Source of the DNA: Arenicola marina
Taxonomy: Eukaryota > Annelida > Polychaeta > Arenicolidae
Length of the DNA stretch: 64,000 nucleotides
Direction: 5' to 3'
NCBI GenBank assembly: GCA_964019135.1
Contig: OZ025253.1
Coordinates: forward strand, 6,453,059-6,517,058
Below the pieces are notes generated by a model. The model worked only from the letters and a program-made list of their open reading frames with translations, searched no databases and was not told where the DNA came from. The position numbers and the translations under genes were made by a program. This document shows, piece after piece, positions 1 through 9,280 of this stretch (position 1 is its first letter; every line of letters begins with the position of its first letter).

Positions 1-8
1 ACGGTCTT

Positions 9-145
9 AACGCTATAGTGAGAGGGCAGTCCATGTCGTACCGCCGTCACTTCGTACCCCGGGCCCCGCCATCAGGGACAGATAGGTCTACGGTCAACGC
101 TATAGTGAGAGGGCAGTCCATGTCGTGCCGCCGTCACTTCGTACC
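9..145 (+). repeat. Two-copy direct repeat, 87-bp spacing
   Basis: The roughly 50-bp block starting AACGCTATAGTGAGAGGGCA at position 9 recurs at 96 with one or two differences and ends near 145. The stretch between the copies is unique. The block may continue left of the window. No coding signal was recognised. Confidence 0.8.
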
Positions 146-403
146 ACAACGTAATGGCCATGAGTTTAGCGGATTAGCGGATCCTCTTTCCAACCACCGA
201 TCGGATGCAGAAAAAAACAAGGCCGGAGCGCTGACCTCTCTACCGATAAAATAGCGACACAGTGCAGCAGTGATACCACTCACCATAGTAACCCCTTCCC
301 CCCTCCACCCACCTCCCACCCACACGTAGCACCCCCCTACCCCGCCCTCCCACGCCGCGACCTCGGGGGTGTCACAGTTTCCAGTGCAACGACCTGTGGC
401 AGT
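146..403. other. Nongenic stretch before the G-rich minisatellite
   Basis: No gene, RNA or element was recognised here. A C-rich run at about 296-350 precedes the switch to a strongly G-rich plus strand. Confidence 0.5.
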
Positions 404-1526
404 GGCAGGGGCGGGTGGGTGTGGGTGGGGGGGGGAGGGGGGTCAGGGTCTGTGGCAGGGGCGGGTGCGTGTAGGTGGGGGAGGTGGAGGTCAGGGTCTG
501 TGTCAGGGGCGGGTGCGTGTGGGTGGGGGAGGGGGAGGTCAGGGTCTGTGTCAGGGGCGAGGGCGTGTGGGTGGCGGGGGGGGCAGGTCAGGGTCTGTGT
601 CAGGGGCAACGGCGGGTGTGTGTGGGGGGGCAGGGGGAGGTCAAGGTCTGTGTCAGGGACAGGGACGAATGCGTGTGGGCGGGGGGGGCAGGTCAGGGGC
701 AACGGCGGGTGTGTGGGCGGGGGGGTGGGGCAGGGGGAGGTCAAGGTCTGTGTCAGGGACAGGGACGGGTGCGTGTGGGTGGGGGGGGGGGCAGGTCAGG
801 GTCTGTGGGTGGTTGGGGGGAGGGTCTGTGGGTGGTTGGGGAGCAGGTCAGGGTCTGTGTCAGGGGCAGGGACGGGTACGTGTGGGTGGGGGAGGGGGAG
901 GTCAGGCTCTGTTTCAGGGGCGGTTGCGTGTGGGTGGGGGAGGGGGAGGTCAGTGGCAGGGGCGGGTGTGTGGGTGGGGGAGGGGGAGGTCAAGGTCTGT
1001 GTCAGGGGTGGGTGGGTGTGGGTAGGGGAAGGGGAGGTCAGGGTCTGTCAGTGGCAGGGGCGGGTGCGTGTGGGTGGGGGGGGGGCAGGTCAGGGTCTGT
1101 GGGTTGTTGGGGGGCAGGTCAGGGTCTGTGTCAGGGGCAGGGACGGGTGCGTGTGGGTGGGGGAAGGGGAGGTCAGGGACTGTGTCAGGGGCGGTTGCGT
1201 GTGGGTGGGGGAGGGGGAGGTGAGGGTCTGTCAGTGGCAGGGGCGGGTGTGTGTGGGTCTGGGAGGAGGAGGTCAGGGTCTGTGTCAGGGGCGGGTGTGT
1301 GTGGGTGGGGGAGGGGAGGTCAGGGTCTGTGTCAGGGGCGGGTGGGTGTGGGTAGCGGAGGGGGAGGTCAGGGTCTGTCAGTGGCAGGGGCGGGTGCGTG
1401 TGGGTGGGAGTGGTGGAGGTCAGGGTCTGTGTCAGGGGCAGGGACGGGTGCGTGTGGGTGGGGGAGGGGGAGGTCAGGGTTTGTGTCAGGGGCGGGTGCG
1501 TGTGGGTGGGGGAGGGGGAGGTCAGA
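404..1526 (+). repeat. G-rich minisatellite, unit about 48 bp
   Basis: Degenerate tandem copies read GGTCAGGGTCTGTGTCAGGG, then GCGGGTGCGTGTGGGTGGGG, then GAGGGGGA. Units vary in length because runs of G expand and contract and because a shorter 'GTCAGTGGCAGGGGC' variant is interspersed. The G-richness gives long stop-free frames on both strands; these are Gly/Val/Trp/Cys-rich or Pro/Thr/His-rich low-complexity translations and are not believed to be genes. Every unit has several GGG or GGGG runs close together, so the plus strand could fold into G-quadruplexes and the minus strand into i-motifs. Confidence 0.9.
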
Positions 1527-1866
1527 GTATGCAATGTATGATGCCGATGACCGAATAGTTTACGATCGGCTTTATTGGCAGGCATTGGTGGAAGTGACGT
1601 AGACGCCTCGTTACCATGGCGATGATGGCGGCGTACAAAGGGCTTGAGTGGTTGGCGCAGGACGCTCCATCTTGAAATGAAATATTCGCCTTTAGGCCGC
1701 TTTTGCAAGCATGAAGGTTAAATATGCCCAGAAACATCCCCCGGACTGTGACATGAGGTTGAATGAAAAAACTTGCTTCATATAACATCGCGTCTGAAGG
1801 ATAATCCGGATAATCAAAGTGGACGTGGTGCAGAGGAATTATAACGTAAGCGGAACGCCCTCTGGC
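1527..1866. other. Unique nongenic DNA left of the retrotransposon
   Basis: No convincing ORF or RNA was seen. The right end carries CGCCCTCTGGCGGGAG at 1856-1871, a good match to the bilaterian CTCF core CGCCCYCTGGYGG. The retrotransposon target-site duplication is the last five bases of this motif. Confidence 0.5.
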
Positions 1867-1871
1867 GGGAG
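1856..1871. promoter_or_regulatory. CTCF-like motif at the retrotransposon insertion point
   Basis: CGCCCTCTGGCGGGAG matches the reverse complement of the CTCF consensus. The match is to the sequence only; occupancy is inference. Related cores occur elsewhere in the window (about 11109, 17605-17690, 17809-17822 and 24290). Confidence 0.3.
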
Positions 1872-2145
1872 TGTTGTAGCCTGGCCCGGATACGTGTCAA
1901 TGAGACGAGCGAGATATCAGGTAGATTCCATTGAGGTTTTATTTCACCTTGTTACATTCGTACATCACGACTGCCAAGTACCGATGTTAAGAGACGACTC
2001 GCAAGTGACGACTGCCAGTCGCACACAGTGACCGCGAGTGTACAGTTCCGAAAATAGGCCACTGCTCAAACTACTACTCATAGCACGGTGCTCATTGTGG
2101 TTCTACCTAATGGTTAACACTGGATCGGGATCCAAATCTATGACA
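1872..2145 (-). repeat. 3' LTR of the gypsy element
   Basis: This 274-bp copy matches 6511-6784 base for base by eye. On the transcribed strand it starts TGTCATAG and ends CTACAACA. An AATAAA poly(A) signal lies at 1943-1938 (TTTATT on the plus strand). Confidence 0.97.
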
Positions 2146-2156
2146 TCCCCCTTCTT
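2146..2156 (-). other. Polypurine tract
   Basis: On the transcribed strand AAGAAGGGGGA directly abuts the TG of the 3' LTR. This is the expected position and composition of the plus-strand primer of an LTR retroelement. Confidence 0.9.
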
Positions 2157-2337
2157 GTAAAAAAAAGTTATACACTTTAGTCAACAGCTTTGAAGTTAAC
2201 TAGCATTAATGCAGGACTCGGAGTATGACACAAATTAAGCGGTATGAGTCTGTGTTCGATGATATATCCTGTCAATAATGGCAAACTATATATATATATC
2301 CAATATTCAAAATAATATCAACATTAGAGTCAATGAG

Positions 2338-5300
2338 TCACTTGGATATATTATGTCCATAACGGTTGGTTGGGCGCACAACTCGACCAGAGCGAGTTTG
2401 GTAGGTCGGTGTCTCCGTACTGTCAGACGTCTCAGGTAGCTTGAACGTGACAGTCTTCCTGGGGCTGACTGGTGGTGTCTCTGTTGTTGACGATGTAGAT
2501 GGGATGTCGGTGACTGACGTAGGTTTCAACGCTTGTTCTGCAGCTTGTAGTGGTAAGGCGTCGTCTGTGTTGGGAATATCCATAAGGCGACGACGGTTGC
2601 GACGATATCGACCTCCGTTGGGGGTCTCAACGACGTACGATCTGGGTTCGTCGGAGTTTCCAACGACACGTGCTGGGACCCAGCCTCCGGATGGGTCCTG
2701 CAGACGGACTTTCTGACCAGAAAGTAGGGTTGTCAAGGGTTGCGCATGTTCATCATATTTCGCTTTCTGAACTGCTTGGCGTTGAACCATGCGTTGTCTC
2801 ACGTCGTCCTGAAACGAAGCGCGAATCCTCACGGGCAAGTTGGTTCGGATTCGCCGTCCCAGTAGGAGTTCCGCTGGGGATGGGATGGTGTCGTCGACTG
2901 GTGTTGAACGTAGACACAGCAAACCTAGGTATGGATCATCTCGAGATCTGTAGCTCTTCTCTAAGGAACGTTTAACTGAACGAACAGCTCGTTCCGCCAT
3001 TCCGTTTGACTGCGCATACCCGGGTGAGCTAGTAACGTGGTCAATCATCCATTCTTTTGCGAATTGTTCATATGGTGCACCAGCGAACTGTGGTCCATTA
3101 TCTGAGATTATCTTCTCGGGGACCCCATGTTCAGAGAAGATCTGTTTCGAGAGCTTGACTATTTGACTGCTTGTGGCGGATTCCGAAATTCTGCGTACAA
3201 AAGGAAACTTGCTGAAATAGTCCACTATCAGTAAATATTCAGATCCATTCCAGTTGAACAAGTCTGTACCGACGACCTGCCATGGACGGGTAGGGATTTC
3301 ATGTGACAAGAGGGGTTCCCTTTTTTGTCGTGGCTGGAGTTCTTGGCACACTCCACACCTGGACACAACGTTCACAATGTCCTTATTGATGCAAGGCCAA
3401 TAAACACAAGTCTTTGCTCGTAGCTTGGTTTTCGTCTCGCCCAAGTGTCCTTCGTGTAATCGTCGAAGAACATCGGATCGTAGGGATTCTGGTATCACAA
3501 CTCTGTCCCCCATCATCACCATGCCATCCTCGATGCTCAGCTGGTCTCGTATTGACCAGTATGGTCGCAATGAGGACGATAATTCTTTCATCCGTTCCGG
3601 CCATCCAGCAATGATGATGTCACATAACCCACATAGGATGTGATCCTTGGCGGTTTCGCGCTGAAGTTCCTCGATCTTGTTATGACTGAACTGGACCAAG
3701 TCGACACGTATGTCCAGTTGGATCTGATGACGGTCTACCCCGGGAAGACGTGATAAGGCATCAGGTAAAATCATTTCGTTACCAGGGCGGTATGACAGTG
3801 TGAGGTTGTATCCCTGTAGTCGTAACAACATTCGTTGCAGTCTCGGAGGAGCTGCTGTGAGATTCTTCACGTGTATCATACTGAGTGGACGATGGTCGCT
3901 CTCCACAGTGAAATCCATGCCATACAAGAATGTATGAAAACGCTCACACGCGTACACAACGGCCAAAAGTTCCCGCTCGATATTGGCATATCGCTTTTCG
4001 GCTTCTGTCAAAGCCTTTGATGCGTAAATGACGGGTCGGCCCTCTTGCAGTAGCACTGCGGCGAGTCCCTGCTGGCTCGCATCCACTTGAACAACGATGC
4101 GTTTCGAGGGGTCGAAATATCGCAGTGTTGTGTCGTCTACTATGCTCTGTTTTAGGCTTGCGAAATCTGCATCGTGGCTCGGAGTCCAGTTGAAATCGAT
4201 GTCTTTCTTCAGGAGTTCTCTCAGGTTAGCTGATCGCTGAGAATGATGGGGTATGTATGGGCTGAGATAGTTCACAAGTCCCATAAAATGCTGTAACTCC
4301 ATAGCGCTACTTGGAGCTGGAAGGTCATGGATGGCCTTCACCTTGGCTGGATCCGGATGAGCTCCATTGCAGTCGTAGATTGTGCCGAAGAACTTAATCT
4401 GCGGAACACCAATGATGCATTTGGTGCTATTGAACACCAACCCTTCGCGACGTGCTATGTCCATCAGATTCAATAGGTTCTGTTGGTGGTCAGCCTCATC
4501 TCTGCCGTAAACGATGACATCATCCGCGATGCTTACTGTACCACGACACTGTTCCAATATCATGTCCATACGTTGTTGGAACACATCCTGTGACAAGATT
4601 AGTCCAAAAGGCATTCGGGTGAAACAGTATCTCCCGAAGGGGGAGTTGAACGTGGTCAAGAGTTGGCTTTCTTCATCAAGTTTGACACTCCAGTATCCAT
4701 TCTTTGCGTCCAACTTGGAAAAAACCGTTGCTCCATTTAGTTCGTGTATAATCTCTTCCACTGTCGGCGTCTTATGATGTGTGCGCATAATCGCCTTATT
4801 GGGATCTTTTGGATCCAAACAGATTCTGATCTGGCCTGATTCTTTCCGTGGAAATGTTATACTGGAAACCCACGGAGTCGGCTGAACAACCTTGCGAATG
4901 ACACCCAATGTCTCCATTTCTGTCAGCTCCTTCTCTATCTCGTCCTTCAACTTGATGGGGCACTTCCTCACAGCATGTACGACTGGTGGTACATGTGGAT
5001 TTGTTGTGATGTGATAAGCTTCTTTGAAGTCTCCAATGGTGTCGAACTGATCAGGATAGATTGCTTTCAAGTCCTCGATCGTGGATATCTTCTTTTGGTT
5101 TGCTTCCATTTCCAGCGCACAGTGAAGTGTTAACATGCGAAGATCTCGACAGCTAGGTAATCCTAAGATGGCTGGACCGTGAGCTTCGGCGACATGGAAC
5201 ACACAGTCGTTCCAAACGGTGTTCTGAAATTGACATTTCATCGTGATGGTTCCATAGTTCTTGATCACGGTGCCGTTATATGCTGTAAGCTGTGTCTTCC

Positions 5301-6372
5301 GGCTTTGATCAGTCATGTCTGGCAAGGGAAATCCTTCTCCGTCGAGCCATTTTGGAAACATCCGTCGAAATAGACGTAGGGGCAGCACGTTGCCTTGTGC
5401 GCCCGTGTCAACCTTGACACGAAGATCCGAAGGTAAAGTAGGACGATCCGGAAGCTGGATGTTGATTCTGGTGAAAACTTCATCCCTTGAATCCGTTCGA
5501 TCAACTGCGCTAATGTTGACATTGACAGTGTCGAAAGACCAATTTTCGAAGGCATCTTCGACAGATCTGGTGTTCGATGCATCTACGGAATTTACATCTG
5601 TCTTATTTCTCGACCATGATGTTGAACGACGTCGTCTTCTGTCGACTGGACTGTCGACTTGTGTACGACCGCGACTATTACCCCGCTTCTTCGCGCGACA
5701 AACATTCTGCCAATGTCCTTTTCTGTTGCACCAATGGCAGATGGCATTCCGTGCTGGACATGATTCTTTGGCATGATATTCACGCCCACAAAATGTACAA
5801 TCCACACTTTTCCTTTTGACGGTATGAACGTCAGCGTTGTATGTCTGGCCTTGTACACTGTTGAACTGTGTCATATGCTTCATACTGGCCTCATGATTTT
5901 GACCAGTGGTGATTGCTGCATCCAATGTCAATGTCTTGTCTTTTCCAAGAAGTTCTTTCTGGATCTCCGGATATCGTATTCCTGCAATTATCTGTTCTAT
6001 GATCCGGTCTTCAATTTCAGCAGCGTCTCGATATTCTGCTTTCGCTGCCTGTAGTCTGCAGCGGGTGACGAAATCGTCGACACTCTCATTGGTGTGTTGC
6101 CTATACCGTTGTAGGCACAGACGGGCGAGTCGGAAATTGGACTTTGGTTCGATGTGCTGTTCAAATTTTCGCCAGATTGTATCTGCACTCGTGCGTTCAT
6201 CAGCGGTTAGTGATGTCCAGGAGTTGAAAATGCGCAGACCTTCTTCACCGACAGCCAGTAGGATATGATCCACCTGTTCGTCAGCCGTCACTTTCTTGAC
6301 CCGAAAGAATACTTGGGAGCGTTGCTTGAAGATCTGGAAAGCACCGATCAAGTCTGTCGCAGACCAGTCCAT
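2338..6372 (-). CDS. Gag-Pol polyprotein of the gypsy retrotransposon
   Basis: A single 1344-residue frame encodes all retrotransposition functions with no frameshift or stop between gag and pol. Residues 1-190 are a capsid-like Gag region. Two CCHC zinc knuckles follow (C192-X2-C195-X4-H200-X4-C205 and C212-X2-C215-X4-H220-X4-C225). The aspartic protease has DTGA at 322-325 and ILGLP at 402-406. The reverse transcriptase spans about 440-690, with the catalytic pair in IADD at 615-618. RNase H follows, with D764, E799 or E801, and the DHRPL block from about 826. The integrase has an N-terminal zinc finger around H973/H976 and C1006/C1009 and a DDE triad at D1037, D1091 and E1127, with exactly 35 residues between the last two. 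The tail is Pro/Thr/Ser-rich. The ATG at 6372 lies 138 nt after the primer-binding site. No envelope ORF is present. The domain order and the fused frame resemble K02A2.6-like gypsy elements; that subfamily placement is inferred. Confidence 0.96.
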   Translation of the reverse strand: MDWSATDLIGAFQIFKQRSQVFFRVKKVTADEQVDHILLAVGEEGLRIFNSWTSLTADERTSADTIWRKFEQHIEPKSNFRLARLCLQRYRQHTNESVDDFVTRCRLQAAKAEYRDAAEIEDRIIEQIIAGIRYPEIQKELLGKDKTLTLDAAITTGQNHEASMKHMTQFNSVQGQTYNADVHTVKRKSVDCTFCGREYHAKESCPARNAICHWCNRKGHWQNVCRAKKRGNSRGRTQVDSPVDRRRRRSTSWSRNKTDVNSVDASNTRSVEDAFENWSFDTVNVNISAVDRTDSRDEVFTRINIQLPDRPTLPSDLRVKVDTGAQGNVLPLRLFRRMFPKWLDGEGFPLPDMTDQSRKTQLTAYNGTVIKNYGTITMKCQFQNTVWNDCVFHVAEAHGPAILGLPSCRDLRMLTLHCALEMEANQKKISTIEDLKAIYPDQFDTIGDFKEAYHITTNPHVPPVVHAVRKCPIKLKDEIEKELTEMETLGVIRKVVQPTPWVSSITFPRKESGQIRICLDPKDPNKAIMRTHHKTPTVEEIIHELNGATVFSKLDAKNGYWSVKLDEESQLLTTFNSPFGRYCFTRMPFGLILSQDVFQQRMDMILEQCRGTVSIADDVIVYGRDEADHQQNLLNLMDIARREGLVFNSTKCIIGVPQIKFFGTIYDCNGAHPDPAKVKAIHDLPAPSSAMELQHFMGLVNYLSPYIPHHSQRSANLRELLKKDIDFNWTPSHDADFASLKQSIVDDTTLRYFDPSKRIVVQVDASQQGLAAVLLQEGRPVIYASKALTEAEKRYANIERELLAVVYACERFHTFLYGMDFTVESDHRPLSMIHVKNLTAAPPRLQRMLLRLQGYNLTLSYRPGNEMILPDALSRLPGVDRHQIQLDIRVDLVQFSHNKIEELQRETAKDHILCGLCDIIIAGWPERMKELSSSLRPYWSIRDQLSIEDGMVMMGDRVVIPESLRSDVLRRLHEGHLGETKTKLRAKTCVYWPCINKDIVNVVSRCGVCQELQPRQKREPLLSHEIPTRPWQVVGTDLFNWNGSEYLLIVDYFSKFPFVRRISESATSSQIVKLSKQIFSEHGVPEKIISDNGPQFAGAPYEQFAKEWMIDHVTSSPGYAQSNGMAERAVRSVKRSLEKSYRSRDDPYLGLLCLRSTPVDDTIPSPAELLLGRRIRTNLPVRIRASFQDDVRQRMVQRQAVQKAKYDEHAQPLTTLLSGQKVRLQDPSGGWVPARVVGNSDEPRSYVVETPNGGRYRRNRRRLMDIPNTDDALPLQAAEQALKPTSVTDIPSTSSTTETPPVSPRKTVTFKLPETSDSTETPTYQTRSGRVVRPTNRYGHNISK

Positions 6373-6497
6373 ATGCGGCGCTCCGTTTATGGCGATTAGC
6401 AGTTTAGGCAGGCGGTAAGTTGTATGATTGTTTCACACATTCACCTTTGCAAGCACTAACGAATTGTCCATTTGCTACATATTATGCGGTTTGCTTT

Positions 6498-6510
6498 ACC
6501 GCTGCCACCA
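6498..6510 (-). other. Primer-binding site, tRNA-Leu type
   Basis: Directly inside the 5' LTR the transcribed strand reads TGGTGGCAGCGGT. It is complementary to the 3' end ACCGCTGCCACCA, which is that of animal tRNA-Leu of the AAG/TAG group (acceptor GGTAGCG, discriminator A, CCA). The match is 13 of 13 with no spacer after the LTR. The tRNA assignment comes from general knowledge of animal tRNA-Leu and was not checked against this genome. Confidence 0.8.
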
Positions 6511-6784
6511 TGTTGTAGCCTGGCCCGGATACGTGTCAATGAGACGAGCGAGATATCAGGTAGATTCCATTGAGGTTTTATTTCACCTTGTTACATTCGT
6601 ACATCACGACTGCCAAGTACCGATGTTAAGAGACGACTCGCAAGTGACGACTGCCAGTCGCACACAGTGACCGCGAGTGTACAGTTCCGAAAATAGGCCA
6701 CTGCTCAAACTACTACTCATAGCACGGTGCTCATTGTGGTTCTACCTAATGGTTAACACTGGATCGGGATCCAAATCTATGACA
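6511..6784 (-). repeat. 5' LTR of the gypsy element
   Basis: This is the partner of 1872-2145, with the same 274-bp length. It should carry the element promoter. The AATAAA signal lies at 6582-6577 on the transcribed strand. The target-site duplication GGGAG follows at 6785-6789. Confidence 0.97.
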
Positions 6785-6789
6785 GGGAG

Positions 6790-7998
6790 ATCGCTGTGAT
6801 CCCAGTGGGACGCTGCACACGACAGCTGGCGACAACACAATGCAGACGACATCCGGTGTCAATCTCCTACCCTGGTGTTGAAGAATTGAACCACTTTCCA
6901 TAGCACTTGTCGCAGCGGAGGAATACATGTTAACAAATGCGACCTCCCCCCCCCAAAAAAAACCCTGTACTGATCAAGATATAGGACGAGAAAGTGCGAT
7001 GAACTTCTCTCCCTACGCTAGGCTTATCGCTGTCTCTTTATTCTGTATAGCCCATGAGTCCGTCGCGCACTGGGGCCAAATGACTCCTGGGGGGGTGGGT
7101 GGAGGGGCGGGTTGCTAGGGTGGGGGGCGGGGGGATAGGGTTTGCGGCACGGGGCGAAGGAGATCCCATCCCCCAGTCCAGTTAGTCACGCGTTGTCTTC
7201 ATACACCATGGCAGGAATTAGTCACCGCGACAGAGAGCTCCACCTAGCGAATGGGAGCGTCAGCCAGACCGTCGCCACTCTGGGAGTGAGCGACTGACTA
7301 ATGCTGCCCCCTGGGAGAACCCCGCGGAACCTTCGCAGGCCGTTTGTTGCCTGGCTGGTTCCAGATGGCCTACCAGGCCACTCTGCCGACGCTGTCTCTT
7401 GCCGGGGGGGGGGGGGGGATGGCGTTAGGCCAGGAGGCCTGTGGCGGAGGGTGCTAGATGTTGTTAAACCATAACAAGTAGGAATTTGTTGACCAACCCA
7501 TGCACTTGGGGTGTTATTTGGCAGTGTTGTCATTGGCTGTAGATAAATGAGTCAATTCGTCTCGATTTCTTTTTTTTGATGAGTTTTCCTGATGTAATTT
7601 CTGGGCTTTGTTCCGAGCAATTATTAGGCTGCGGGCGTATTGAAGCGCTCTCAAAACTCGTGGAATATCTAAATCTGTCCTTTCATCTGCTGATTGATGA
7701 GGTCCTTTCATAGTCCCGGTGTTGGTGGTGTGAGACACAAAGACATCAGCCAATGACGTACGATCTGCGTAGCTATTTAGGATATTTATTATGGAGGTTT
7801 TACGCCTCGCCATAGAGATAATCGCCTAATACGATTCCTGGTACATGTGGATTTTTTTTTTAAGCCAAAATGATTTCCTTGTCCATCTAAACCTGACTGT
7901 GATCAAAGTCACCTTGACCTTGCCAGTTGCCATGGCCTCCAGGTGTCCTATTCCTCGCATTCGGGGCGCGGGGTCGTGTTTTTTTGACACGTCCTTCG
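6790..7998. other. Mostly nongenic DNA with G-tracts
   Basis: Short G-runs cluster at 7085-7140 and a long G-run lies at about 7399-7420. No spliced gene was recognised. One ATG-to-stop frame on the minus strand (7514-7813) is listed separately. Confidence 0.5.
7514..7813 (-). CDS. Small orphan ORF, 99 residues, doubtful
   Basis: A true ATG (7813-7811) runs to TAA (7516-7514). Unlike the satellite frames the protein has a normal mixed composition. It begins MARRKTS, has a helical basic stretch near residues 60-85 (RSLIIARNKAQKLHQ) and a lysine/arginine patch SSKKRNRD. No signal peptide, membrane segment or known domain was recognised. The length is within what chance can produce, and there is no poly(A) signal or splice context that fixes it. 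It could be a fragment of an old transposon ORF or an exon of a gene reading leftwards. Confidence 0.22.
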   Translation of the reverse strand: MARRKTSIINILNSYADRTSLADVFVSHTTNTGTMKGPHQSADERTDLDIPRVLRALQYARSLIIARNKAQKLHQENSSKKRNRDELTHLSTANDNTAK

Positions 7999-8392
7999 CC
8001 TTCGAATCTCTCCGTTATATCTCTGTTGTCGGCTACATCCTCGACTTCCTCAAGACATTGGCATTCTCCCCCACCAGGACGGCTCTGCGCAAACTGGTAG
8101 GATGTTTGCACATTAATGCCGGAACCCAGATTCATGCCTATAACATGACAAATGCCTAATAACAAAATTAGTTCTCTCTCACTTATCGCTATTTTTTAGA
8201 ATGACACTTACTGATTACTGATTTGTAATATAGAATAAACTAGGCCCGTTCTATTTTATTATTTTCATTAATGTAAATGATTAATTTTAATCGAGGTTTG
8301 TTCGCTTTTGATGAACCTTGAAATTAGCCCTCCTAACGACAGCAGCTGTCAGAGCGGAGGATGGGAACTCCACCTAGCCAGTGGAAGCTGCT
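7999..8392 (+). repeat. Dispersed element D, copy 1
   Basis: It aligns with 17165-17570 and, inverted, with 56365-56750. Shared landmarks in order are GCCTTCGA...CTC-TCCG, TATATCTCTGTTGTCG, CACCAGGACGG / GCCAGGACGG, CTGCGCA, a GGGACCCAG / GGAACCCAG block, and a right end CTTGAAATT...CCGACAGCA / CGACAGCAG followed by AGCGGAG and a CCACC core. Copy 1 lacks the CTAGGGCTCCA segment present in copy 2. There is no ORF, so this looks like a nonautonomous element of about 0.4 kb. Exact ends and target-site duplications could not be fixed. Confidence 0.6.
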
Positions 8393-9269
8393 TTGTTTCT
8401 TCGACAATGTACGACTTCGTAGACCGAGATCTCTCGACAAACTGTTTGAAACCACGTGACTGCGGACGGTGGTGATTGGTCAGCAGGTTATCACGTGATG
8501 TGACGTCATTTCCGCCAATGACTGCTCTACCGTTTTGTCGCGTGCGCCACACGATCCATCGCTAACTTATTCATGCCAAGGCAAAAGGAAAAACAACCCT
8601 GGTGGCAAATACGGTCATTAAACGGAGATAAGGCGGAAGCCAAGCGGCCTGCAGCCAGAAAGAAGTAAGGTTGTTTATCGGCGAACCTCACCATTTGTCC
8701 GTTCTTCGCCGCTTCATTCCTATAATCGTCTCTCGCCGAGAGCTCGCTAATTATAGCCGAGGGTGGCGGGTGTCGGGTGCTTGGTCCCCTGCCTGGTGCC
8801 CTGCCTGGTGCCCGGTGTGGCTCGACAGGCTGCCTGGCTGGCTGACTGTGTGAATACAGGCTGGGTCCCTGGTCGCGACCCCCCACGGAAGCCATTTGCA
8901 AATCTCCAGTCTACATGTTGTTGACTCAATGAAGCGCCGCGGGCGATATCCGATGTGTGCGTTACTGGCGACCCTTGAGGTAGTGTCTCCACCCCCCCCC
9001 CCCCCCCTTCACCACCCCCCCCCCCACCCCCAACGTCCAACAGTCGGGAAGCAACAATAGCAATACGTCAAAGGAGGGCAGGGGAATTTATAACGAATTC
9101 TGTTATGTATAGTTCCCTAAAGGTTGCATTGAAGTGAGTTATATTACTATGTATACCAATTGTAGTTTAGGCACGTCATCGTCTGAGGCATCGTCTACGT
9201 ATTAAAGAGGAGGGTTGTTCCCGGGTTTATGGCGCTGGTGCCTACCTCTGACTGTTATTAACAATGCCC
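8393..9269. other. Nongenic DNA with a long C-tract
   Basis: GC-rich short tandem sequence lies at 8760-8850 (CCTGGTGCC and CTGGCTGG repeats), and near-pure C-runs at about 8990-9030. An ATCACGTGATGTGACGTCAT stretch at 8490-8509 contains an E-box CACGTG and a CRE-like TGACGTCA. No gene was recognised. Confidence 0.45.
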
Positions 9270-9280
9270 CCCCCCCCCCG

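Larger units (their letters stand above)
1867..6789 (-). mobile_element. Complete Ty3/gypsy LTR retrotransposon with 5-bp target-site duplication
   Basis: The element proper is 1872-6784 (4,913 bp) and is transcribed on the minus strand. The flanking GGGAG at 1867-1871 and 6785-6789 is the target-site duplication. On the plus strand both 274-bp LTRs begin TGTTGTAG and end CTATGACA, so they have the canonical TG...CA ends, and they are identical by eye. Internal parts in transcription order are the 5' LTR (6784-6511), a tRNA-Leu-type primer-binding site, a Gag-Pol ORF (6372-2338), a polypurine tract and the 3' LTR (2145-1872). Identical LTRs, a perfect target-site duplication and an unbroken ORF indicate a very recent, probably still competent insertion. 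The order protease-RT-RNase H-integrase places it in Ty3/gypsy rather than Ty1/copia. Confidence 0.97.

Noticed and set aside
369..1708. Gly/Val- and Pro/Thr-rich ORFs of 218-379 codons at the left end
   Set aside because: Compositional products of the G-rich minisatellite, overlapping in several frames and strands.
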